64,000 bases of DNA from Dyadobacter sp. CY326 (GCF_021390515.1 NZ_JAJUXI010000010.1:62001-126000); one strand, 5' to 3'. Counted from the first letter of the stretch, positions 33,906 to 43,950 are shown. Numbers and translations are program-made. Notes: generated by a model not told the origin, from the sequence alone.

Positions 33906-36086
33906 ATGAAGCACTTTGTCAGCACATTAGTATTTCTATTATTTTCCTTTCAAATTTTTGCCCAAATCCCCGACACATTTCAATGGCTCCCAGACGGAAC
34001 GGGATATCGCGATCTAAGCGAACAGGGAATTGTGGAAACTGCATTGCCTTCCAGACAGGAAAAAGTCATTGTTTCGCGGGATTTGATCAAAGGTGCTGAC
34101 GGAGCTCCACTCGCTATCAGAAGTTATACAATGAGCCAGGCCAATGATAAAGTGCTGATTTACAACAATTCAAAACGTGTTTGGCGCTATCAGACGAGAG
34201 GCGATTACTTGGTTTTTGACATTGCCGGAAAATCTGCGAAACAATTGGGCAAAGGCTTGCCAGCATCATCATTAATGTTCGCGAAATTCTCACCAGATGG
34301 CAAAAAAGTCGCTTATGTGAGCAAGCATAATGTGTATGTGGAGGATGTGCAAAGCGGTGAAATAAAGCAGCTTACAACCGACGGCACAGATCGCGTCATC
34401 AATGGAACATTCGATTGGGCCTATGAAGAAGAATTTGATTGCCGCGACGGTTTTCGCTGGAGTGGCGACAGCAAATCGATCGCATACTGGCAGCTGGATG
34501 CGCGCAAGATTCGCAACTTTTTGATGATCAACACAACAGATTCCATTTATTCCTACAATGTGCCTGTTGAATATCCGAAAGTGGGTGAAACGCCTTCGCC
34601 TTACAAAATCGGCGTTGTGGACATTGCCAGTGCGCAAACCAAATGGATGAACATTCCGGGCGATCCGCAAAACACTTACGTGCCCAGAATGGAGTGGTCG
34701 GGCATGCCTAATGAGCTGGTTATTCAGCAATTAAACCGGAAACAAAACGAAAGCACGCTCTTTTATCTAAACACAACAGACGGAAGCGCCAAGCCATTTT
34801 ACACGGAAAAAGATGCAGCCTGGATTGACATTAAAAGCCGCTGGGAAAACGATCCGATGGGTTGGGACTGGATTAATAACGGCAAAGAGTTTCTTTGGGT
34901 GAGTGAAAAAGACGGCTGGCGCCATACTTATCGTGTGAGCCGTGATGGCAAAAAAGAAACATTGGTTACAGGTGGAACCTTCGATATGATCAACCCTGTG
35001 CGCATTGACGAGAAAAATAACACTTACTATTTTACAGCTTCGCCAGACAATGCCACGCAGACTTATTTGTACAAAGTTTCATTAGACGGAAAAGGCAAAC
35101 CGGAGCGCATAACGCCTGCTAATCAGTCAGGAACGCACGCTTATGAGATTTCTCCGGGCGGGAAATTTGCAAGCCATCAGTTTTCGAATGCGAAAACAGA
35201 GCCTTTGAGCGAATGGATTTCTTTGCCAAAACATGTGTCCATTGACCCCGCCAATTCCATCGCACAATCTGCCGACAAGATCAATGCCGGGAAGATGAAC
35301 ATTGAATTTTTCAAAGTAAAAACAGCCGAAGGAATTGAAATTGACGCGTGGATGGTGAAGCCAACCAACTTTGATCCTGCCAAAAAATATCCGATCGTTT
35401 TCATGGTTTATGGCGAACCTGCGGGGAGCACGGTGAAAGACGTCTACGGAACCGGCCGCAATCGCTTATATGCAGGAAGCATGGCAGACGACGGTTACAT
35501 TTATGCTTCAATGGACAACCGGGGAACACCGTCACCAAAAGGTGCCGCGTGGCGGAAAGCAATTTACAAAAGCATTGGAACAGTGAACATTAAGGATATG
35601 GATGGCGCGGCGACTGCCATGTTTCAGCAATATCCGTTTATCGATACAAGCCGCGTGGCTGTGCATGGATGGAGCGGCGGCGGTTCGTCGACATTGAACC
35701 TTTTGTTCCAATATCCACAACATTTCAAAACCGGAATTGCGGTGGCTGCGGTTGCTAACCAGCTGACTTATGACAACATTTACCAGGAACGTTACATGGG
35801 CGTGCCCCAGGAAAACAGGGACGCATTTGTAAAGGGATCGCCGATTACGCATGCCAAAAATTTGCAAGGCAATCTGCTTTACATTCATGGAACGGGTGAT
35901 GATAATGTGCATTACCAAAATGCTGAAATGCTTGTCAATGAGTTGATTAAGAATAACAAGGTGTTTCAATTCATGCCTTATCCAAACCGTTCGCATGGCA
36001 TTTCCGAAGGCGAAGGAACTTCGAAGCATTTGAGAAGTTTGTTCACCGATTATCTCAAAAAGAACTGCCCTCCGGGAGCAAAATAA
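33906..36086 (+). CDS. Dipeptidyl-peptidase IV-type S9 serine peptidase
   Basis: The 726-residue exported peptidase has a signal peptide ending at FAQ and an N-terminal beta-propeller (about 50-480, YVSKHNVYVEDV). The C-terminal alpha/beta hydrolase domain has nucleophile GWSGGGSST (about 590), acidic residue GTGDDNVHYQN and histidine NRSHGISEG. Such enzymes cleave X-Pro dipeptides in the periplasm or at the surface. A TAAGTTTG element at 33857-33864 may be its own -7 promoter box. The next gene follows by 10 bases. Confidence 0.92.
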   Translation: MKHFVSTLVFLLFSFQIFAQIPDTFQWLPDGTGYRDLSEQGIVETALPSRQEKVIVSRDLIKGADGAPLAIRSYTMSQANDKVLIYNNSKRVWRYQTRGDYLVFDIAGKSAKQLGKGLPASSLMFAKFSPDGKKVAYVSKHNVYVEDVQSGEIKQLTTDGTDRVINGTFDWAYEEEFDCRDGFRWSGDSKSIAYWQLDARKIRNFLMINTTDSIYSYNVPVEYPKVGETPSPYKIGVVDIASAQTKWMNIPGDPQNTYVPRMEWSGMPNELVIQQLNRKQNESTLFYLNTTDGSAKPFYTEKDAAWIDIKSRWENDPMGWDWINNGKEFLWVSEKDGWRHTYRVSRDGKKETLVTGGTFDMINPVRIDEKNNTYYFTASPDNATQTYLYKVSLDGKGKPERITPANQSGTHAYEISPGGKFASHQFSNAKTEPLSEWISLPKHVSIDPANSIAQSADKINAGKMNIEFFKVKTAEGIEIDAWMVKPTNFDPAKKYPIVFMVYGEPAGSTVKDVYGTGRNRLYAGSMADDGYIYASMDNRGTPSPKGAAWRKAIYKSIGTVNIKDMDGAATAMFQQYPFIDTSRVAVHGWSGGGSSTLNLLFQYPQHFKTGIAVAAVANQLTYDNIYQERYMGVPQENRDAFVKGSPITHAKNLQGNLLYIHGTGDDNVHYQNAEMLVNELIKNNKVFQFMPYPNRSHGISEGEGTSKHLRSLFTDYLKKNCPPGAK

Positions 36087-36096
36087 ATCAAGCCAG

Positions 36097-36837
36097 ATGA
36101 AACACTTTTTTTGCTTGGTAACAGCGCTTATGTTGCTAACAAGTGCTGCCTATGCGCAGTTGAGTGAAGGAACAAAGGTTGGAGTTGCAACTGGAAAAGG
36201 CTTGAATACAGACCGGTCGGGCGTGTTTTGGACTACACCGACTGAGTCTTCGAATGTCACCGGCGACTTTTACATTGATTCAACCTGGCATGAAGGAAGT
36301 GTGAAATTCAATGCGGCGATCCCACAATTTGGCGGCGTTGAAACAGATACGCTTTCTGGGATTTTGATTCGCTATAATCTGCTGAATGCAGAGCTGGAAG
36401 TGCTGGCAAATAGAGCTAAGAACGACATTAGGGTCATTAAAGTCGGTTATTTGAAAAGCTTTAAAACGCAAGAGCCAAGCCCCAAACTTTTCGTTAATGT
36501 CAATGCTTTGACTAAGGATGCGTCCATAAGCGGCTTCTGCGAAGTGCTAAGTTCAGGCAAACTTACATTGATTAAGCATTACAAAACCAAGATCACCAAG
36601 CCCAATTACAATCCCGGCTTTGGCACCGGTCAGAAGAATACGATTGTAAGGCAGGATAGTGAATATTATGTTATTTCAAATGGCAAGCCGGAGAAGTTAA
36701 ATCCTGGAAAAAAAGGAATTTTCTCCGTTATGAATGATAAGCAAAAAGATGTGGAAGCTTATCTTAAAGAGAAAAACGTGAATTTTAAAACGGATGAGGA
36801 CTTGAAAGGCATCTTTGATTTTTATAATGGCAAATAA
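36097..36837 (+). CDS. Exported hypothetical protein
   Basis: The 246-residue protein has a signal peptide ending at AAYAQ. The middle is beta-rich (FYIDSTWHEGSVKFNAAIPQFG, IRVIKVGYLKSF), and the C-terminus has a lysine-rich helix. I recognise no family or catalytic motif. It lies 10 bases after the S9 peptidase, so it may share the transcript and compartment. Confidence 0.75.
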   Translation: MKHFFCLVTALMLLTSAAYAQLSEGTKVGVATGKGLNTDRSGVFWTTPTESSNVTGDFYIDSTWHEGSVKFNAAIPQFGGVETDTLSGILIRYNLLNAELEVLANRAKNDIRVIKVGYLKSFKTQEPSPKLFVNVNALTKDASISGFCEVLSSGKLTLIKHYKTKITKPNYNPGFGTGQKNTIVRQDSEYYVISNGKPEKLNPGKKGIFSVMNDKQKDVEAYLKEKNVNFKTDEDLKGIFDFYNGK

Positions 36838-36873
36838 TAAAACAGGCTTGCAATGATCTGCAAGCCTGTTTTA
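36838..36873. terminator. Bidirectional terminator between the hypothetical gene and the M28 peptidase
   Basis: TAAAACAGGCTTGCA (36838-36852) pairs with TGCAAGCCTGTTTTA (36859-36873) around a 6-base loop. It lies between convergent genes. Confidence 0.88.
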
Positions 36874-36878
36874 TGTAA

Positions 36879-38405
36879 TTACTTCCCGTACAATTTCTTC
36901 CCAGCCGCTTCGTACTTATCGCCCGCACTCCATTGCGGAGCCACTTTCCGGTCAGCGATTAGTCGCGTCGCATATGTGTAAGCCTGACTGAATTTCAGCA
37001 AATAATTAAAGTCAATCGTTTCCGGATTATCCGAAACCTGATGATAGTTTTTCATAATATCAGCATTAAAATCCTTGAAACCAGGCGTGAATGTTGGCGC
37101 CGGAATTCCTTCTTTGGCAAAATTTACATTGTCCGACCTGTCAAATAAGCCTTGTTCAGGGGAAGGATCTGCAAAAATGCCCAGTCCGAATGCTTTACAA
37201 GCCGTTTCGATTTCTGCGCGAGCGCCTGTTCTGTCCAAACCCATCACGGAAACGATGGTTGTATCATTATAGCCCGCGCCGTCAGAGTTAATGTTAAAAA
37301 TGCATTTGTTCAAAGGCAGCAGTGGATGCGCAGCGTAATATTTACTTCCTAGTAAACCAATTTCCTCGCCTGTCAACGCCACAATGACCACCGAACGCTT
37401 TGGCGGATTTTTAGCCAATGCCTCGGCTGCCGTAAGCAATGCAACCGTTCCAAATGCATTATCTCGCGCGCCATTGAAGATGCTATCCTCCGGTGTATAA
37501 GGCTGTCCGCCTTGTTTTCCAATGCCAATGTGATCATAATGAGCACTTAGCAAAACATATTCCTCTTTCAGCTTTGGATCGGTGCCGGGAATGTAACCTG
37601 CCACGTTATAACTCCTAACAATCTGCGACTTCCTGCCCTCCGTCTTGAATTCAACCTCCTTAACAGCCCGCAATGCACGCGCGTATTTGGCTTCCTTGCC
37701 ATTAACCCAAGCATGCGGAATGGTCTTCGCAGCTGAATCACCTTCAAGAAGCGAGAGCTTTTCTGTCGCGAAATTTTTGACAACAATATTCCATGGAATG
37801 GGCGCATTAAACAGCTCAATCACAGCAATGGCACCTTTATCCATGGCGATTTTCCGCTTTTCGTTCGACGTATTGATGATTTCGCGCGGCGTTTGCGTTT
37901 CTGTCGTCCCGCTTTCCACGAGCACGACCTTGCCTTTTACATCGAGTCCTTTGTAATCATCCAAATTTTTGGCAGCATCTTCCAGCCCAAAACTTGCATA
38001 AACAATCGGCGTCGTAACTTCCAACGGACCTCCGCTCATCAGGATCCAGTCCTCACCGCTTTTCATGATTTCCGCATCAGCAGTAATCACGCCAACACCG
38101 TTAGAACTCATTTTTTCAAAAGGCACACGCTGAAAATAAGTTGCATTGTTAGTCTCAGCATTCCCCGGAACCGGCACTACACCTAACTTCCGAAACTGCT
38201 CCGCAATATATCGCGCCGCCACCAAATTCCCCTGCTCTCCAGTCCGTCTACCCAACAACTCATCCGCCGCCAAAAACCGCATATGGGCCTCGGTGTCAGC
38301 TTTTTTGATTTGGAATTCAGGGAGGGAATTGGTTTTCTTTTGGGAGTAGGTCGGCGTAACAGCAACGCATCCTAGAAAGAGTGCGCCAATTATAAATTTT
38401 CTCAT
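36879..38405 (-). CDS. M28 family zinc aminopeptidase with PA domain, exported
   Basis: The 508-residue protein has a signal peptide ending at TYSQ. A protease-associated domain insert is present (GLDVKGKVVLVESG). The M28 zinc ligands appear in order: SAHYDHIG, NGARDNAFG, LTGEEIGLLGS, NINSDGAG and NYHQVSD. ATG 38405 starts the signal peptide; the alternative start at 38498 would prefix unlikely residues and enter hemB. It probably degrades peptides in the periplasm. Confidence 0.92.
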   Translation of the reverse strand: MRKFIIGALFLGCVAVTPTYSQKKTNSLPEFQIKKADTEAHMRFLAADELLGRRTGEQGNLVAARYIAEQFRKLGVVPVPGNAETNNATYFQRVPFEKMSSNGVGVITADAEIMKSGEDWILMSGGPLEVTTPIVYASFGLEDAAKNLDDYKGLDVKGKVVLVESGTTETQTPREIINTSNEKRKIAMDKGAIAVIELFNAPIPWNIVVKNFATEKLSLLEGDSAAKTIPHAWVNGKEAKYARALRAVKEVEFKTEGRKSQIVRSYNVAGYIPGTDPKLKEEYVLLSAHYDHIGIGKQGGQPYTPEDSIFNGARDNAFGTVALLTAAEALAKNPPKRSVVIVALTGEEIGLLGSKYYAAHPLLPLNKCIFNINSDGAGYNDTTIVSVMGLDRTGARAEIETACKAFGLGIFADPSPEQGLFDRSDNVNFAKEGIPAPTFTPGFKDFNADIMKNYHQVSDNPETIDFNYLLKFSQAYTYATRLIADRKVAPQWSAGDKYEAAGKKLYGK

Positions 38406-38443
38406 GGACGGGATTTTATGTTTTGTACCAATTTTCAAGATAA

Positions 38444-39427
38444 TCAATATCCATTCAAAATCACCGCCGCCTCCTTCGCAAAGTAGGTTAATATGCATTT
38501 TGCGCCAGCTCGGCGGATGCTCATGAGGACTTCCATCATGGCGCGGTCGCTGTCTAGCCAGCCGTTTTGGGCGGCGGCTTTGATCATGGCGTATTCGCCT
38601 GAGACGTTGTAGGCTGCGATGGGGATGTCGAAGTTCTCGTCTAAAAGTCGGATAATGTCGAGATAGGATAACGCGGGCTTAACCATCAGCATATCAGCGC
38701 CTTCTTCGAAATCCAGCTGCGCTTCCAGCAATGCTTCGCGTTTGTTGGCCGGGTTCATTTGGTAGGTTTTTTTGTCCCCAAATTTTGGCGCAGATTCCAA
38801 TGCATCGCGGAAAGGGCCGTAGAATGCGCTGGCATATTTAGCAGAATACGACATAATGCTTACATCCGTAAAGCCACGATCGTCAAGATGTTTGCGGATA
38901 TAACCAACCCGTCCGTCCATCATATCGCTTGGTCCAAGAATGTCTGCGCCTGCGCTGGCTTGTGCGAGCGACATTTTACCCAGAATTTCCAGCGTCGCAT
39001 CATTCAGAATTTTTCCATTTTCAACCAAACCATCGTGACCATCTGAACTATATGGGTCCATTGCCACATCTGTCATAATTACCAATTCAGGAAATTTTTC
39101 CTTGATAGCAGTGATGGCTTTGAGATAAAATGTGTCTTCGTTATAACTTTCCGAAGCAGTCCGGTCTTTTTTACTTTCCGCATAATTTGGGAAAAGGTCA
39201 ATGGCGCGAATGCCTAGATCTGTGACTTCTTTGAGTTCTTCCAGCAAGTTATCCAGCGAAAAACGATGGATTCCGGGCATGGATTTGACCTCAATTTTGA
39301 GGTTTGTGCCTTCCTGAACGAACATTGGATAAATAAAATCAGAAACTTGAAGCGTGGTTTCCTGAACCAAATCCCTGATGGCAGAGGATTTTCTATTGCG
39401 TCGCGGACGACGGGCTAAATTGATCAT
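38444..39427 (-). CDS. hemB: Porphobilinogen synthase (delta-aminolevulinic acid dehydratase)
   Basis: HemB joins two 5-aminolevulinate molecules to porphobilinogen for heme. The 327 residues carry both catalytic lysines (MSYSAKYASAFYG and MLMVKPALSYLD). The metal site reads DVAMDPYSSDGHDG, the aspartate-rich form that does not bind catalytic zinc and is typically Mg2+-dependent. It is separated by 38 bases from the M28 gene downstream. Confidence 0.95.
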   Translation of the reverse strand: MINLARRPRRNRKSSAIRDLVQETTLQVSDFIYPMFVQEGTNLKIEVKSMPGIHRFSLDNLLEELKEVTDLGIRAIDLFPNYAESKKDRTASESYNEDTFYLKAITAIKEKFPELVIMTDVAMDPYSSDGHDGLVENGKILNDATLEILGKMSLAQASAGADILGPSDMMDGRVGYIRKHLDDRGFTDVSIMSYSAKYASAFYGPFRDALESAPKFGDKKTYQMNPANKREALLEAQLDFEEGADMLMVKPALSYLDIIRLLDENFDIPIAAYNVSGEYAMIKAAAQNGWLDSDRAMMEVLMSIRRAGAKCILTYFAKEAAVILNGY

Positions 39428-39562
39428 GATGGGCTTGCGGCGATCAGCGCTGGGCTGTCGGCTTTTTTACTGTTAACTAAGGAAAGAACCATCCGGAAAA
39501 TGTTAGAGTTTCCCTGCGAAAACGTTTTTTGAAATTTCTTCCGCTTAATGTTAATCAAAAGC

Positions 39563-40249
39563 TTATCCAACCATTAATTTAAAACCCTCTCCGTGCAAAT
39601 TCATGATTTGAATAGAAGTGTCCTCCCGCAGATATTTCCGCAATTTGGTAATGTAAACATCCATGCTCCGCGCATTGAAATACGAATCATCGCCCCAAAT
39701 GGTTTTCAATGCAAAACTGCGGCTGATCGGCTGGTTGAGATTTTGGCAGAACAATTTAAGCAATTCCGACTCCTTACTGGTAAGCCGCACCGATTTATCA
39801 TTGGCAGACAACTGCTGATGGCTGTAATCAAAGGAATATTGACCAACCTGATATATTTTCGCTTCGTCCTGACCATCAGGCTGTTTTTTGTAACGACGGA
39901 GAATGGCTTCAATGCGAAGGAGCAATTCTTCCCTGTCAAATGGCTTGGTAACATAATCATCCGCACCCACGCGAAAACCCTGCATGGTGTCTTCTTTCAT
40001 TGATTTAGCCGTCAAAAAAATAATCGGCACATCGCGGCCCGTCATCCGAACTTCCTTGGCCAACGAAAAACCGTCCTTTTTGGGCATCATCACGTCGAAA
40101 ATGCAGAGATCGTAGGTTTTATCGACAAATGATTGCCAGCCCTTTTGCCCATCAGTAGCTAAATCGGTGGGAAAGCCTTTATCTATCAAATATTCCTGAA
40201 GTAAGGAACCCAGGTTGGCATCGTCCTCAACGAGTAAAAGATTGGGCAT
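39563..40249 (-). CDS. OmpR/PhoB-type response regulator
   Basis: The 228-residue protein has a receiver domain (phospho-acceptor Asp in LCIFDVMMPKKDG, Lys in DYVTKPF) and a C-terminal winged-helix DNA-binding domain (RLTSKESELLKLF, RSMDVYITKLRKYL). It looks complete. No histidine kinase gene is adjacent, so the partner is elsewhere. Confidence 0.9.
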   Translation of the reverse strand: MPNLLLVEDDANLGSLLQEYLIDKGFPTDLATDGQKGWQSFVDKTYDLCIFDVMMPKKDGFSLAKEVRMTGRDVPIIFLTAKSMKEDTMQGFRVGADDYVTKPFDREELLLRIEAILRRYKKQPDGQDEAKIYQVGQYSFDYSHQQLSANDKSVRLTSKESELLKLFCQNLNQPISRSFALKTIWGDDSYFNARSMDVYITKLRKYLREDTSIQIMNLHGEGFKLMVG

Positions 40250-40274
40250 GAGAAAGGATTATTAAATATGTTTG
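40242..40274 (+). promoter_or_regulatory. Putative promoter of the alpha/beta hydrolase gene
   Basis: TTG at 40242-40244 and TATGTTTG at 40267-40274, 22 bases apart, fit TTG/TAnnTTTG. The ATG is at 40312. The -33 part overlaps the start of the divergent response regulator. Confidence 0.4.
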
Positions 40275-40311
40275 CAAGTTAATATTGATATACGTTCTTA
40301 ACTCATAAAAA

Positions 40312-41325
40312 ATGTTAAAATTCCTACTCTGGATCATTGGAATCATCGCGGTTTTGGGCATCGTCTACCTGGCCGGACCGAAAGTCCCGGAAGCAGAACT
40401 TACGCCCGTTTTGCCCGCCGTCAGCTCTGATCTGCCTGCATTGGAAAAAGAAATTAACCAAACAGAAAAGGCCACACCCAACCTGAAACCAGACAATGAA
40501 GCCCGCATTATCTGGGCAGATTCTTCCAAAAAGCAAAAAACACCTTATAGCGTCGTCTATATTCACGGCTTCGGAGCCAGCTGGGCCGAAGGCGATCCGA
40601 TTCACAAAGATCTGGCAAAAAAATACGGTGCTAACCTTTATATGGCGCGTATGCATGATGCCGGGATCGCAGATACGAATGCATTGCAGGACCTGACTCC
40701 TGAAAACTTCCTCGAAGGCGCAAAGCGCGCATTAGCAATTGGTAAAGCATTGGGAGACAGTGTGATTGTAATCGGAACGTCAGCTGGTGGCCTGCTAACA
40801 ACTTACCTGGCCGCAACGCATCCTGAAATCAAAGGGGTTGTGCTTTACTCGCCGTGCATCGAAGTTAAAAATTCAACATTAAAGCTGATTACAGGCCCGT
40901 GGGGCAAGCAGATTTTGCATAAGGCGATCGGTGAATACAGTAAGTCGAGAGACACTATTCCAGAGCGTGCGCAATTTTGGTTGCAGGGTTATCATACTAA
41001 TGGCCTGATTACATTGCAGCAAATGATGGACGCCATTTCGCGGCCGGAGGTTTTCGAGAAAATTAAGATGCCGATTTTTGTAGGTTATTATTACAAAAAT
41101 GAAACCGAGCAGGACCAGGTTGTTTCTGTAAAAGCCATTGAAAATATGTTTCCAAAAATCGGTACGCCTGATGATCAGAAAGTTTTGAAAGCATTTCCGG
41201 AAAGTGGCGACCACGTGATTGCGTCCAGACTGCGATCCAAAGATTTGAAAGGTGTGTATGATGCCACAGACCAGTTTTTCCAACAAAAGCTGCATCTTAA
41301 ACCAGTAGAAAATAGCGTCTTATAG
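40312..41325 (+). CDS. Membrane-anchored alpha/beta hydrolase
   Basis: The 337-residue protein begins with a hydrophobic anchor (about 3-21) followed by an alpha/beta hydrolase domain. Motifs are VVYIHGFGASW (oxyanion region), nucleophile GTSAGGLLT (about 160), and the late histidine GDHVIA. It is likely a carboxylesterase or lipase facing the periplasm. The substrate is unknown. Confidence 0.82.
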   Translation: MLKFLLWIIGIIAVLGIVYLAGPKVPEAELTPVLPAVSSDLPALEKEINQTEKATPNLKPDNEARIIWADSSKKQKTPYSVVYIHGFGASWAEGDPIHKDLAKKYGANLYMARMHDAGIADTNALQDLTPENFLEGAKRALAIGKALGDSVIVIGTSAGGLLTTYLAATHPEIKGVVLYSPCIEVKNSTLKLITGPWGKQILHKAIGEYSKSRDTIPERAQFWLQGYHTNGLITLQQMMDAISRPEVFEKIKMPIFVGYYYKNETEQDQVVSVKAIENMFPKIGTPDDQKVLKAFPESGDHVIASRLRSKDLKGVYDATDQFFQQKLHLKPVENSVL

Positions 41326-41445
41326 CCTTGATTTCAAAGCTTTCAAAAAGCGCATGGGGCAGAGCGTCTGGTTTAGCAAATCAAAAATGCTTTACTTTGC
41401 CGCCTCAAAAGGACTATCCTAATTAATCAATTATACAAGGAAAAC

Positions 41446-42267
41446 ATGGCTTACGGTTTATTAAAAGGAAAAAGAGGGATTATCTCAGGTGCGTTGGACG
41501 AAAATTCAATTGCCTGGAAAGTAGCGCTGAAAGCGAAAGAGGAAGGAGCCACATTTACATTAACCAACGCCCCGATTGCGATGCGGATGGGCGCGATTAA
41601 CGATTTGGCCAAGCAATGCGACGCTCAGGTTATTCCCGCCGATGCCACTTCTGTTGAGGATATCGAAAATCTTTATACGCAATCCATGGAAATCCTGGGC
41701 GGAAAAGTTGATTTCGTCCTGCATTCGATCGGCATGTCTGTCAATGTTCGAAAAGGAAAATCTTATGGTGACCTGAACTATGAATGGATGCAAAAAGGCA
41801 TTGATATTTCAGCGATTTCGCTTCATAAATTTCTACAAGTCGGTGAAAAGCTGGACGCGATCAATGATTGGGGATCAGTTGTAGCATTATCCTACATTGC
41901 AGCGCAGCGGACTTATTCTTTTTACAGTGATATGGCGGAAGCGAAGGCAATGTTGGAAAGCATTGCGCGCAGCTATGGTTACCGTTACGGAAAAGCGAAA
42001 AATGTGCGTGTAAACACCATTTCCCAGTCGCCTACCAAAACGAAAGCAGGTTCAGGAATTGAAGGCTTTGACGCGTTTTACGACTTCGCAGAAAAAATGA
42101 GCCCGCTAGGAAACGCAACAGCGGACGATTGCGCGAATTACGCCATCACGTTATTTTCAGATCTAACTAAGTTCGTCACCATGCAAAACCTGTATCACGA
42201 TGGCGGCTATTCAATGACCGGGATTTCGGAGGAATTGGTTGAAATGATCCAGAATCAGCACAAATAA
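41446..42267 (+). CDS. fabI: Enoyl-ACP reductase (FabI type)
   Basis: FabI performs the last reduction of fatty-acid elongation. The 273-residue short-chain reductase has the FabI cofactor region (SGALDENSIAW) and the Y-x6-K catalytic pair in YSDMAEAKAM. It also has the HSIGMSVNVRKGKSYGDL block. It is monocistronic and ends at a strong terminator. Confidence 0.93.
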   Translation: MAYGLLKGKRGIISGALDENSIAWKVALKAKEEGATFTLTNAPIAMRMGAINDLAKQCDAQVIPADATSVEDIENLYTQSMEILGGKVDFVLHSIGMSVNVRKGKSYGDLNYEWMQKGIDISAISLHKFLQVGEKLDAINDWGSVVALSYIAAQRTYSFYSDMAEAKAMLESIARSYGYRYGKAKNVRVNTISQSPTKTKAGSGIEGFDAFYDFAEKMSPLGNATADDCANYAITLFSDLTKFVTMQNLYHDGGYSMTGISEELVEMIQNQHK

Positions 42268-42285
42268 CATTTGAACACAAATTGT

Positions 42286-42327
42286 AGAAACCCTTCAAGG
42301 CACACGTTTTGAAGGGTTTCTTTTTTT
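42286..42327 (+). terminator. Terminator after fabI
   Basis: AGAAACCCTTCAA (42286-42298) pairs with TTGAAGGGTTTCT (42309-42321), followed by a T-run to 42327. Confidence 0.9.
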
Positions 42328-42436
42328 GTGTAAAATAATGCAACCGATCGTCCGTTTCGCGTTGTGTAATATTTGTGAACCAGTTAGTTTCGATAAATCA
42401 TTTGACCCTATGGATTTCAAGGTAAATGTGCCTTTT

Positions 42437-43225
42437 ATGAAGAATTTTAATGTTCGATGGAAGCTGGTTATGCTTTCGGTTATGATGCTCTCACTTGCTT
42501 CTTGTGGAGGCGACAAAGATGAAGAAAAGCCCGCGACGCCTGATGCGCCTACTTATACATTGGTTTTTTTGGATAAAACGCAAAGCGTGCATGTCGACAA
42601 ACAATATGTCAATGACAAATATCGCCAGACATTAACCGACATCATCGAAAGCAATATGAAGAACAAAGGCGATAAGTTGGAAGTCTATTTTATTCATGAA
42701 AATACTTCCAAAGCCCGCGCATTATCGCTTACTGTGAGAAGTGAAAAAGACAACACAGAAGGTGTCAATGCCACAGATCGCGAAGGAATCGAAACCGCAT
42801 TTCAGCTTTCGTTACAAAAAGAGAAGAGCATTTATTTAAGACAATTGTTGGCTAAACTAAACCAGCAAAACACAGGCGCTTCGAATCAATCCACAGACAT
42901 ATGGGCGAGTCTACCCGTGATCGCCAAAGCAGGCGAAAGCGGGTCGGAAGTAAAAGTGTATTATTTCAGTGATATGGTAGAAAGCGTAAAAGGCGCCGAC
43001 CGCCGCGATTTCCACATTAAGCCGCCTAAATCAGATTCAGAAGCGGAAACAGACGCAAAAGAAGACACCAAGCAATTAGAAAAATACGCCATTGGCTCCC
43101 CGCAAGTTACTATCGTTTCTCCTTTCGAACCAACCGCTTCAAGTAAAGAAAACAACCCGCATGTAACGCATTACTGGTCAACGCTATTTCAGGAGTTGGG
43201 CGGGGTAAGTGTAGAGGAACTTTGA
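42437..43225 (+). CDS. Lipoprotein of unknown function, VWA-like start
   Basis: The 262-residue protein starts with a lipoprotein signal (lipobox cysteine in LASCGGD). It opens with a strand-loop LVFLDKTQSV that resembles a von Willebrand A metal site. A helical region and a later strand VKVYYFSDMVES are also compatible with a VWA fold. ATG 42437 is chosen because it starts the signal peptide; starts at 42326, 42338 and 42410 extend into upstream DNA with no signal. It is convergent with the Uma2 gene, 7 bases apart. Confidence 0.7.
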   Translation: MKNFNVRWKLVMLSVMMLSLASCGGDKDEEKPATPDAPTYTLVFLDKTQSVHVDKQYVNDKYRQTLTDIIESNMKNKGDKLEVYFIHENTSKARALSLTVRSEKDNTEGVNATDREGIETAFQLSLQKEKSIYLRQLLAKLNQQNTGASNQSTDIWASLPVIAKAGESGSEVKVYYFSDMVESVKGADRRDFHIKPPKSDSEAETDAKEDTKQLEKYAIGSPQVTIVSPFEPTASSKENNPHVTHYWSTLFQELGGVSVEEL

Positions 43226-43232
43226 GATGGTC

Positions 43233-43880
43233 TTAGAGACTTTGAGTGGCTTTAATATTTTCAGATTCGTCAAATATCGCGACAACAGGAATTTTAAAGC
43301 CTTCAATAACAAAGCTTTCAATAACACCGTTAGATGATTTTTGGACAAGAAAATATTCTTTACCAACAAGATGATATTGTTCAACTGTCTTGTTTTCTGA
43401 ATCAATTATCCAATATTCCTCAATTTGATGCGCTGCATAATCTTTAAATTTTAGTCCTCTGTCTCGGTGTTCGGTCGAGGGGGAAACCACTTCTACAACA
43501 AGATCAGGCGCAGGAAAAAGGGTTTGATCTTTCTTGAATTGTTTTGACTTCTCTGATTTAAAGAAGCAGACATCCGGCTCATAGTCATTACGCGTTAACG
43601 TAATCATGATTTTCTCAATTCCCACAAATCCGAGCTTATATTTGCGTGCATAAACATTGAAAAGTTGGGCGAGAAAGAGCGACGCTTCATTATGCTGCAT
43701 TTTTACAGGCGAATGCACAATTATCTCTCCATTAATGAACTCAACTTTCTCTTGTTCAGTAATGTCGTTATAAAAGTTAATCCTTTTTTTTCTCTCACTA
43801 TTCAGTATTTCGTTTACTTCCTGCATGATAAAGTAGGCATCAGGCTGTTCGAGAATGTCTGAAACCATTCGTTTTCCCAT
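43233..43880 (-). CDS. Uma2 family (DUF820) putative endonuclease
   Basis: The 215-residue PD-(D/E)xK-like protein has the family motifs YEPDVCFFK, PDLVVEVVSPSTEHRDRG and KFKDYAAHQIEEYWIID. Uma2 proteins are abundant in cyanobacteria and Bacteroidota and are often on mobile or accessory DNA. The nuclease activity is inferred from fold. ATG 43880 (MGKRMVSD) is preferred to TTG 43907. Confidence 0.85.
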   Translation of the reverse strand: MGKRMVSDILEQPDAYFIMQEVNEILNSERKKRINFYNDITEQEKVEFINGEIIVHSPVKMQHNEASLFLAQLFNVYARKYKLGFVGIEKIMITLTRNDYEPDVCFFKSEKSKQFKKDQTLFPAPDLVVEVVSPSTEHRDRGLKFKDYAAHQIEEYWIIDSENKTVEQYHLVGKEYFLVQKSSNGVIESFVIEGFKIPVVAIFDESENIKATQSL

Positions 43881-43950
43881 CACTGTTTCTAAGAATAGTG
43901 TTTCCAAATTTAATATAATTTACGTGTAAAAAAATTGAAATGTGAAGAGA

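Noticed and set aside
42326-42436. Longer N-terminus of the VWA-like lipoprotein
   Set aside because: The added residues would precede a good lipoprotein signal and begin inside the fabI terminator T-run.
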